Origin: Coprinellus micaceus
Lineage: Eukaryota > Basidiomycota > Agaricomycetes > Agaricales > Psathyrellaceae
NCBI GenBank assembly: GCA_951394405.1
Contig: OX596338.1
Span: forward strand, 2,170,001-2,234,000
Reading direction: 5' to 3'
Length of the DNA: 64,000 nt
Both the position numbers and the translations under genes were made by a program. Shown here in pieces: positions 55,139 to 64,000 of this stretch. Every line of letters begins with the position of its first letter. Positions within the stretch are counted from its first letter, which is position 1. A model generated the notes under the pieces. The model made no database searches. It was not told the DNA's origin and saw only the letters and a program-made list of their open reading frames with translations.

Positions 55139-56544
55139 AGGGATCTGCAGTGGGATCCCCATGGACCCACAAAGGGTGCTTGGACTTGTCGCGCAATATA
55201 ATGCATATATCCTATCGGGGCCCCGTTCCATGCATGCTACCAGTGTACCATGCACTAATCTCAAGTGGCAGTGTGGCACGCATAATAAAATAAATGATCA
55301 ACTTTCGAACTGGGCCACGCCTCATCATCCCCACCAGATGACAAAGCAAACCATCGGTCGGGCCTCAAGCACCAATGACCATAGCCTCGCAGTACATTAC
55401 ATATGCCACATTTCCAAAGCGTTCGCAAAGGGGGTACCTCGCAATTCCCCGCCACTCCCAGCATACACGCCCAGAAGGAGAAACCGAGGTAAAGTTCAGT
55501 CGTACACGTACCTCGATTCGAAGCAACGGTTTACGACACCAGTTGAAACGCGTCGCAGTCTTTTGCGCGAGATTAACGCGTCTCGATCGCGACGCGACGC
55601 GTGTTATATCTCCGTGTTTTGAGTCACTGACTCGGGGAATCTCAGAAAATTTCACTGGCGGTACTTGGAGATCTCCCTTACATGCGCTTCACGTTATGTC
55701 ATTGCCAACTCAAATCGGACACACCGTACTCGCATGGTTGCAGCGGTCGCCACACTACGACAGTGGGCATGCCCTGCGATGGGAGTGCACCCACAAAACG
55801 CACACGACGCGGTGAAAACCAGGTAGAGCCTCGCCACGTGTTGGTTGAATCCAGGTGAATGCTCGCAGGAGCGGTTCAGCACCCCAGCAACTTGACATAT
55901 CGATACCCTCAACCCCGGCTACAACCCAAAATTGCAAACGGTGGGGTGGGCTAACCAAACCAGCCGCCGGAAATAGGCCATACTCCGGGTGAAACCTCGC
56001 ACCACCAAGCCACCACCAAACCATCCCAGCAAGGTCAAACCCTCGACCCACTTACGAGAATACTTAGTGCACTGGGTGTCGGGGTGCCCATCACTGCGAC
56101 AGAGACACGGGCTGCCGTGCGCTTCTGTTAGCCCAGAGGAATTACTGTTGTGGGCCTCGGCGAGGATGCGTGGAACAAGGAGAGACCCCAAGTGAGAAAA
56201 ACGAGGCATCGCGCCGGGTCGCTGGCCAGATTAGAGGAAACCCAAGATACCGCAAGGTTCCAAGATACAGCAGTCAGAAGGGTACGCTGCGAACGGCACG
56301 CACCTTCCCGACAGTGCGAATGTGTGTCAGATAGACTAGAGGTCGGAGTATTGTTTGGAGTCGCGCCAAGTTAATTTACAGTATTACATTCTTGTCGTTC
56401 TTGTTGAAAGCAGATGGTTGAAACCCGGCCATGTTGAAATGGCTTTTACGAAACAGAGCGTTTCGAGTCTAAGGTGGGGTGTCTCGTAAGTCGAGGGAGA
56501 TCTGAAAGTACGTCAGGAACAACGCACCTTCAAGTGACGGGCGC
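55139..56544. other. Gene-free stretch, 1.4 kb
   Basis: I see no supported gene. Frames are short and mutually overlapping. A GC-rich palindrome-like patch with repeated ACGCG/CGCGT lies at about 55545-55605. The 3' UTR of the aminotransferase gene should lie at the right end. Confidence 0.4.
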
Positions 56545-58032
56545 CTAAGCCTGCGTCTCGCTCTCAATAAATTCCCTCATATACTCAACCAGCTTCTCCG
56601 TCTCCTCCTCCGTGACCGCATTATACAGACTCGCCCGTATTCCCCCAACCGACCTATGTCCCTTCAACCCCTTCATACCCCTTTCCTCTGCCCCTTTCAA
56701 GAACCTGCCTTCCGCTCCATCCCCTACAACCTCAAACACCACGTTCATCCAGCTCCCACCCTTCGTCTCCTCAACCTTACCTCTAAATACACCCCTCTTC
56801 TCACCCTCCCTCACTGCCTCGTACACACTCTTCTTCTTCCTCTCGTTAACCTCTTCAAACTTCTCCAACCCACCCAGGCTCCTCATCCTCTTCAATACGA
56901 GCCCCGCGACATACACGCTGAACACCGGAGGGGTGTTTGGCACGCTCTTACCATCCGCGATGTACTTGTACGACAGGACGGCAGGTACGGGTGGGGCACC
57001 AAGCTTCGCGGCGGCGTCGACGTCGACGATACAATCCTGGCGGACGATGAGGATGGTGAGGCCAGCGGGGCCGATGTTCTTTTGCGCTCCGGCGTAGATG
57101 ATCGCGTGGTCGGCGAGGCGGGGGATGGGGCGCGACATGAAGGAGGAAGAGTAGTCCGCGACAAGGGGAAGCAGTTGGCCTTTGGGGAGAAGGTGGTAGG
57201 GGAATGCAGTTTGGTCGGTTTCCGACTGGTCATCTGGAATCCGGGGTATATCGTTAGGAATGACGTATGTAGAGCCAGAGGTAAGCACATACCAGAGGTG
57301 GTCGTAGGCTTGGAGAACTGAACCCCATTGACAGTCTCGTTCTCGCAGTAGTATATCAAAGCGGGGTTGTTGCTGAAGGTGTACGCTTCGTGAGGAGGGA
57401 TGCCCTCGTACGAGGTGCCGTCCTTGGAGTAGGCACGGGCGTCGGCAGCGACGTTTACGCGCACGCCAGGGAGGTTTGCAGTGAGGCGGTTGGCTTCCTT
57501 GACGGCAGCGGCGGACCAGGAGCCGGTGAGGACGTAGTCGAGGGTGCGTTCGCTGCCTGTTTATCCATGATACCGTGGTGTGCGAAAGAGGGAAGGAGGA
57601 AGAGGTGAGGAGGACCCCGGTTAGAACTCGCCTTCAAGCTCGAAGCTGATCATCTGCACGCACCTGCAACTCCAAGGTTAGGATACAACAACGCGTGCCT
57701 CGCTAGCATATTCATTACCACCGCCGCAAACTGCCCCGTCCCTCCTCCCTGAGCGAACAAGATGCTATGTGTGCTGGGTACATCGAGCTGCTCCCGAATA
57801 TCCTTCTCCGTCTCTTCGAGGAACGCAAGGAACTCTTTGCTCCTATGCGAGATCTCAGCAATGCCGATTCCGGAGCCGGCAAAGTTGAGGAGGCCCTGGG
57901 GTTGCGGTCAGAATGTGGTTCAACTGGAGGGGACGGCGAGGGGAAGCGACGCACGGCAGTGGCTTCCTCCAAGACGGAGGGAGGGAGCGCGGAGGGACCT
58001 GCGCTGAAGTTCGTGACGCGTTCGGATGCCAT
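56545..58032 (-). CDS. SER1: Phosphoserine aminotransferase
   Basis: This PLP enzyme converts 3-phosphohydroxypyruvate and glutamate to 3-phosphoserine in serine biosynthesis. Four exons: 58032-57955, 57895-57664, 57556-57293, 57233-56545, giving 420 residues (yeast Ser1 395). Landmarks are FSAGPSALPPSVLEEA at the N terminus, EISHRSKEFLAFLEETEKDI, FAQGGGTGQFAAVVMNML, VLTGSWSAAAVKEA and PLVADYSSSFMSRPI. The PLP lysine is near residue 243 in YAGAQKNIGPAGLT, and the end has HRSVGGIRASLYNAVTEEET. The intron between 57663 and 57557 is long (107 bp). Two TGACTC motifs upstream would fit general amino-acid control by a Gcn4/Cpc1-type factor. Confidence 0.96.
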
Positions 58033-58304
58033 TCTAATTGTGGTGGGTCTAGTCAAGCCGAGCGAGATGGGGGTTGGAGGGAAAGAAGCGGCGAGATAAG
58101 ATTAGATCCCGTACTCGAAGCGGGTGTGGAGCCGACCGACACTTACTGAGAGTCGTATTGAAGCGGGGCGTTGGTATAGTACTTGGTGAAGGGTAAAAGT
58201 GCTTTTAAAACCAAAACGTGAAAGAGGGTCGGATGACTACGACTTTACGCCGCCGTGACCTGGTTATTATATCGACGACCCCACCCACTCGCCCCTATCC
58301 GACC

Positions 58305-58310
58305 GAGTCA
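58305..58310. promoter_or_regulatory. TGACTC motif upstream of SER1
   Basis: GAGTCA on the plus strand (TGACTC on the minus) lies 273 bp before the SER1 start codon. It is the core site of Gcn4-type bZIP factors; function here is inferred only from the gene's pathway. Confidence 0.35.
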
Positions 58311-58368
58311 CTTGTCCCAACTTTTTCTGATTGTAATGCCTCCCTCCCTTCCCTTCGTTGAAGACCAC

Positions 58369-58374
58369 GAGTCA
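58369..58374. promoter_or_regulatory. Second TGACTC motif upstream of SER1
   Basis: Same core as the site at 58305, 64 bp further upstream and in the same orientation. Two copies raise the chance that they matter, although six-base sites are common by chance. Confidence 0.3.
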
Positions 58375-59611
58375 GATAAACTCACTAATAGTCAGTCTTT
58401 GAATTCGTCATCGTTGCGTTTGTGGTCCTCGTTCACGTTTTTCTTCAGTACCCGACGCGTTTAGTCCAGGGGGTCCAGCGCCTGCCCTCTCGAATGGCTC
58501 CCGCACTTGGTCTACGGTAAAACACGGAGAACACGCCATCTAGGGCGTCGAATATATTGCACAGTACGTAGTTGATAGTTGGTAGGAAGCATTATGAGTA
58601 AAAGCACAGTGGACAGAGAGAGAGATTTGGTTTGTCGCTACGAAGCAGAAAACGAAAGACAAAGTCCGATAAAACCGACGTGAAAGGGGTCGTAAAGTCG
58701 AACGCACAGATAAGCTAGGCGACGGACTGGAGGCAAAGGCAGGCAACAGGGGGCAAGTAGAAGCGCATAGGAAGAAGGCTTTGGGGGTTGCACGAACGTT
58801 GGAGTGGGTGTGGAGGTGGGTAGGATAGGATAGGTAATATAGTTAAGCTCTAAGTAACGGTTGTTGGCTGGATGGCGGTAGCAAAACGAAGGCAGGTAGG
58901 CAGAACGAAGCAATAGCGAAGGGACAGTGTGAAAGTGCACCGTGGCACTGGAAGAGCTATGAGCTGTGGGAGGTAGAAAGCGGGGGAGTTGAGTCCGTAA
59001 AAGCGGCAGCTAAGGGAATAAGGATAGGTAAAAGCAGAGTGAGACGTTCGTAAAATGGAATAAAGATACGAAAGCGAGAGGGGCTGCGATGTGGAGCAAA
59101 GCTGGTGGAAGCTGCGAGGAAATGGTAAGATACTAGGGGGAAATGATACACTATATGGTAAAATAACTGGTGGCTCGAGTTGGGTGCTCGAAAAAAAAAA
59201 ACGTAACTGTTGAACAGATGCTGAGGATGCTATATGCAGAGGACGGGTCCGGTGTGAATGGGAGATGCTGTTTTAAAAAGCAGGCTGGGAGCGGTTGAGA
59301 AGGAAAGTGGAGTTGGGTACGGTTGCAAAGGGTAGAGGGGATAGGTGGCGGTAGGTTGGGAGGGGGATTGCATCCACGAAAGGTTGGGTTGAGGGCAAAC
59401 GCGATGGAAAACAATGTTGATAAATATCATGACTAGAGGCGAATGCTTTGAGGGAGGCAGGGAAGTTGATAATAATATGCAGTTGTTGAAACCGAAGCGC
59501 GACTTGAAGCTGGACGATGGGCCCGGGATGACAGAATACAGATGCAGAAGTTTGACCGATGAAAGTTGGACGTCGATGGAAGCAACGAGAAAAGAAGGCG
59601 GGTCCGGAGAA

Positions 59612-60213
59612 TCAGAATAGCGGGCTGTCGAGCATCGGTGAGAGGGGGATAGTGGTACAACCGTCGTCGCAGGAGACGGGCATGAGATTCCGGAAGAGAA
59701 CTCTTGAGGGAGCGAACGTTGGGTCTGGTGTCGCTGGGCAGAAAAAGGGAGAGTTGGTATCGCAGGGCGTCAGAGGCTGCGGCGAGTCTGGGGATGAGGG
59801 GAGGGAGCCCATTGGATTTGAGCGCGTCGAGGTCTTGCGTCGTCTGACTGGACCTGATTCGGGGGTGTTCTCGGGGTCGGGGATAAGCGAGAGATCGGCA
59901 ATGTCCCAGGGGCTGATATGCTCGGGTGCGGCCTCGAGGGCGGATACCCAGGGCAGCTGGTCGAAGAGGTGGGGACCGCGGTCTGTGCGCAGAGATGGGC
60001 GACGGCGACGCGCTGCGGGCCTGGTTCTGCGACGCGACGAGGAGGAGCACTGCGGAAAGGTCAGCACGGGCCAATATGTACGCGCGGGGGGAGACGCACG
60101 GAGGGTGAGGAGGGGACGGGCAGGAGGGCAAGGGGAGAGCGGAGACGGTGCATGGACGGAGAGCGAGCGGATGGTGGTGGATGCATGGGCTGGGGCGCGT
60201 GGAGGGCGTTCAT
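59612..60213 (-). CDS. Small Pro/Ser-rich hypothetical protein
   Basis: Two exons: 60213-60100 and 60049-59612, joined by a 50-bp GTGCGT...CCGCAG intron in phase 0, give 183 residues. The N terminus is Pro/His/Ser-rich (MNALHAPQPMHPPPSARSPS) and is followed by an Arg-rich patch (SSRRRTRPAARRRRPS) that could be a nuclear signal. The rest is acidic and Pro-rich with apparently constrained pieces: HLFDQLPWVSALEAAPEHIS, PWDIADLSLIPDPENTP, and the end LMPVSCDDGCTTIPLSPMLD. Repeated SP/TP sites suggest phosphorylation. No domain recognised. Unusually long gene-free flanks on both sides, plus the small size, would suit a regulatory protein, but this is only inference. Confidence 0.6.
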
Positions 60214-63200
60214 ACTGAGGGACGGGATGTTTAAGAGGAGCGGGGCACTGATAAAAAGAAACGGTCCTTTTGCCAACTTGGCTAACCCCTTCTGGACGCC
60301 AGATCCAGATCCCTTTCCACCAGACACCCCCCTTTCCAGAATGAATTCATTTTCTATTAATCTCTTCTACCATCCCTCTCCCTGCCCCTCCACCGCGTCT
60401 GTACCCCAAATGTGCCCTGAGCGTGCGTATTGGCCCGGAAAAACATTCCCCTCCCGAGTCCATGCGTAGATCTCGGCGGACCATCACACTCGACACGCCG
60501 AGCCCCTTCCCGGATGCCACGCCTATACCGCTTCTCCTTTTTGGGCAATCTCCCAGCCCAGCTCCCCGACCGGGCCAAGCTCGAGTCACCACCCGCCGTC
60601 TGCTTCCCCTGGGAACCCCGTCTCGACGCGTCCAAGGGACAATGCAGAACCGCCCACCATCTTACGTTGCCCTTCTCCTGCCCTCAATCGACACAAAGGT
60701 TCCACTCGTCTATTTTCCGTCCCCCTGTCACCGCCCGCTGCTCAACGTTCCATCAGGCCCATATGGCTTGGAGGGAAACAATACGCACCCTCGACGCGTC
60801 GCTATGCTCTTTCACAAGGGCTGTCGCGTCTCCTCCTCGCACCTTCACGCATTGGTCGAACAATGCGAAACCAGCCCGTCTTCTCAATTAAATAACCACA
60901 GAGTCCGTGTGCGTTATTAGATTCCGCTGCTATCTATCACCCCACGGACATATCATGTCAATCCATGATCCCTCTTCCCCATTGTCCATCGGAAATTCCC
61001 GACTTGCTTTGTCTCTTCGTCATCACTCCGAGTCGACTCCGAGTTCCTCATGACTCCAACCTCTCACCTGGCAACCTCACCTGATACTCGGTCTTAGCCC
61101 CAGCTACCGGCTATTCCGCAAGTCCCCATCGATTCATACCAACTCCCACCCAATCCTTCCCTTGCTTTGTCTCCTCGTCCCTTACCGTTACCTCACCCCG
61201 CCCATCCGCGCCGTACCCACTCACACGGCCGTCCACAACTCAATTCACCCTCCTCCAGCTTTTTCACATTACATACGTCGCCATCTATCTGCCGGTCGCT
61301 ACTTTTTCATCATTTCAGGGCGCTAAGAGGAGACAAAGGAGCGGCGCGGTCACGCAAGTCACCATAAGCGCTGAGAATAGACTCGGGAATCTCCAGGCGC
61401 TTACCTTCCTAGACGCCGGTCCTTTGTCCCCAGACCCTGCACCCGGTGCACCGCCTGTCGGTCCTTGGTTTGTCCAGCGCTAAACCCTTTCACGAAAGGG
61501 CTGACCCTCTCCTCGTTCGGATGTTCGGGACGTAGAAGCAAGGGGTGATGTTTCAGCCAGGGTACGAAGGGGGGCTCCCAAGGCGTCGAGGGCTGGTGGA
61601 CCCACTGGTGCATCATCAGGACTTCCCCGATTCTGCATACCCTGGTTTCCCTACTCGTTTACATCCTCCCGACGTGGCTTCCTTGTTCGTCACCAGTCAA
61701 GACACGTAAGTATGTCGGGCGGTGTGCGTAGACATACGCAATCCCATCCGGGCTCCTCCATTTTCCCTCCTTCCCGTTCGTTTCCTTTTTCTCTTCGGCA
61801 CCCCCTTCAACGCGCTGCTGAATCCTAGCCACACGGAAGCATCTGTCACACCAAAGATCGATACGTACACCTAGTTTGGCTGCGAACATATTCTGTCAAC
61901 CCATGAAGGCGAAAATTGAGACGAGTGTGTAAGTGTGTAAAGGAAGATCGGGAGTCCAGAAGACGGGACGCGGGGATGTGTGCCAGTGGTAAGTAGAGCC
62001 GGAATGACTTGTATGTGGAGCAGAGCCCCTCCACGCTCGAGCTCGTTGTCGCGCCCTGGCGATATTGCGAGAGCCTCGACCCTTGATGCTCCCTCGCCAG
62101 AATAGAATTTCCCTACTGGTACCCAGCTGCTACACATCTCACTTTGGAGCTGAGACATTAGGTGGAGAATCAACGCTGTGCTACCATTTTCCCGGTGTAA
62201 TACTCGGGTGGGAGAGAAGGGGGTCTGACGTTGGCGACGCCCTCGAGATTTCCAGTCGTGCTTCTCATAACGGCACACGCCCCAGCAGCATTTTACGACG
62301 CTGTCACATATCCTCCACATGGCGCAACTGGAGGCATCGTTGCTGCGACGAATACCCTAGAACCTTTCGAAGAGATGCTTCAAAAGTTCAACAGCACTCG
62401 AATCCCCTCATTAGGAAGGCGAGTTGCAGGCCTCAGTATAGATGCGATGAAGTCACCAGCACCACAGCATGCATTATCCCCGCCTTCAGCGCTTCGTCGA
62501 CATCGCAGCAAAATCTCGGTAGTATATGCTCCACTCCGCATTAATTTACGGGTCCGAGTCCACTGATATGAAAGAGGGGCGGAATGACGCGCTTTGTCAC
62601 GGAAACAAATCTTGAGGTGGAGGCATGCGCCGGAACCTCCCTCTGGTGTCGGGGCGTCAAAGGTGAGTCTCATCGACAGTTCAATATGAAAGGGGTGGGC
62701 AGGTGACAAGGGAACCTAGGGGTGCGAGAGCCCCGACGCCTCTCTGAATCGAACCTGGTCAACAATGGTGCTACTCCGACAGAGGGCGCGTCAAACAATG
62801 GCAACACACGCCTTTTCCGCTACTGTCACCTCGGCCCACTATCTCCAACTCAAACCTCGGGTTAGCCTGTTTAGCTGTTTAGCCTTGTCTCCATTCTGCG
62901 CCGGCACCACCTCCCAAGGGTCGCGAGTACGACGTGACCGGCCACCCCTTTCTCGTTGGTGTTTTCATTTCATCTCCCGAGTCGTGTGTTGGGACAACAG
63001 GGGCACCTCGCTCGACAGGCTTGTCAAGACCGGGCTCGAAGGACATCGTTTCACCAGCATTTCGACCTACATGTAGCCGTGCTACCCCTAGCGACCAAGT
63101 TACTATCACTAGCCGCCCTCAGGCCGCACCACCTTCAAACCCATCGGAGGAAAAGCGCTGCGATAGGTGCATATCTATAGGCCCACTGCCTCCTTTTCTC

Positions 63201-64000
63201 GTTACCAAACGGCTGACGTTCAGCTGTACTTGAGCATTAACTTCACCAACAGCGTCTTATAGACCTGTTGTCTGGAAGAAGATAGACAAGCGCGTTCGAG
63301 ATTCAAGTCAACAGCGCCCCGACACTGACTCAAGGGGTGACAGGACCTCGACGTTCCCTATTGTCCAGCCCGCGTTGTGCCCTTTCAAACGTCGATCTCG
63401 ACGTGGCTATGTGCGTAACGACGACCTGCACCCGCTCCCATACGTGGTAGTATAGAAGGCCGACGCCCTGACTCGCCTCCTTCCCATGCCCGGTGGGTTC
63501 TTTTGTTCTCGGATTGACTTGGGCTGCACAAATGTATTTGATCATCGCCTACAGCAGTTTATGGAGATTATGGCACGTCCGATGGCCGTGACTCGACGAG
63601 GATTTCTTTTCCTAATGATGATCTCCTAGGTTCTTCAATCGCGCATGCGGTTACGACCCCGTAACCTTCAGGTGCGATCTCCGCTCAGACTTCCAACAAT
63701 CCCCCTAATAGTTTCGATGGGAATGGTAGCCGCTGCCATAGTGCGGTACCCAAAGCTCTAGGCCTGTGGCATGAATCAAAACAGTATTCATCCCGACCTC
63801 GGGTGATACCTGGGATGGTGAGGGGTGTTGGTACAGTCCTCGCCAAGCTATACTCGTCCAACCCAACCCTTTCGTGTCCAAAGTCTGGTGCGGTACCTCA
63901 CGTCTTCTTCGAGTTCTCGACCATAATGGTGATCCTCACATGCGACCAAAGAACCTATCTCTCTCGCCAAGCTAGCTAGACGATCACGACTTCTTGCTAC
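60214..64000. other. 3.8-kb stretch without a supported gene
   Basis: The part from about 60300 to 61360 is C/T-rich on the plus strand, with short frames that overlap on both strands (for example 60423-60920). Minus frame 61889-61659 (MFAAKLGVRIDLWCDRCFRV...) and plus frame 62230-62566 look slightly protein-like, but they have no partner exons or family. I see no tRNA, terminal repeats or transposase. It may hold the promoter of the gene at 60213 and parts of genes beyond the window. Confidence 0.4.

Larger units (their letters stand above)
58033..59611. other. Gene-poor, purine-skewed stretch
   Basis: The left part (to about 58400) is the SER1 promoter. From about 58560 to 59500 the plus strand is strongly A/G-rich, which is a pyrimidine-rich minus strand. 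No frame on either strand looks like a protein. It may be a long 3' UTR of the gene at 60213-59612. Confidence 0.4.

Noticed and set aside
60423..60920. Overlapping plus frames of 165 and 153 codons
   Set aside because: Pro/Ser/Arg-rich translations of C/T-rich DNA in two frames at once; probably promoter sequence of the minus-strand gene.
62700..62780. tRNA-like patch near TCGAACCTGG
   Set aside because: Stem pairing fails for the T arm and no cloverleaf can be drawn.

Overview
The window is nuclear DNA from a filamentous basidiomycete, most likely an Agaricomycete. The evidence is: (i) almost every gene is cut by 47-70 bp introns of the GTNNGT...YAG type; (ii) it carries a fungal retaining trehalose phosphorylase and a DUF6593 gene, both typical of mushroom-forming fungi; (iii) genes are densely packed on both strands with short shared promoters and nearly abutting 3' ends. 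No rRNA, CRISPR array, bacterial operon or biosynthetic cluster is visible.

Layout. 0-6 kb: a TFIIB-family factor running off the left edge, divergent from trehalose phosphorylase, then a UBE2L3-like E2. 6-12 kb: a 1,670-residue serine-rich protein. 12-20.5 kb (minus strand): DUF6593 protein, BTB-domain protein, NTAQ1 amidase, a small Ser-rich protein, an unresolved coding-like stretch, and the mitochondrial assembly factor ATP12. 20.7-33.4 kb: MSH3 facing POL5 tail to tail (11 bp apart), a hypothetical protein, and the COMPASS subunit BRE2/ASH2. 33.4-41 kb: a small MITE, then NCA2, KNR4/SMI1 and MSC7-type aldehyde dehydrogenase. 42-50.4 kb: HSP90, TSC1 (hamartin), NAC-alpha (EGD2), TRM9 and ALG13. 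50.4-55.2 kb: a tandem pair of zinc-type alcohol dehydrogenase/quinone reductase paralogues, an intron-containing tRNA-Ser and a decayed reading frame. 56.5-60.2 kb: phosphoserine aminotransferase and a small hypothetical protein. The last 3.8 kb holds nothing I can support as a gene.

The genes are mostly unrelated housekeeping functions and do not form one pathway. Loose themes are mitochondrial biogenesis (ATP12, NCA2), proteostasis and translation (HSP90, NAC-alpha, UBC, NTAQ1, TRM9), nutrient and stress signalling (TSC1, KNR4, trehalose phosphorylase) and chromatin/DNA metabolism (BRE2, MSH3, POL5). Exon boundaries below were worked out by hand: splice signals, reading phase and family conservation were required to agree. 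I found no convincing undescribed multigene system. The points most worth a second look are the TA-flanked MITE with an internal repeated motif, the GC-AG intron in TSC1, the decayed frame with an 11-bp duplication, the MDR pair with an ambiguous 84-bp segment, and the unresolved region at 18.4-19.4 kb.
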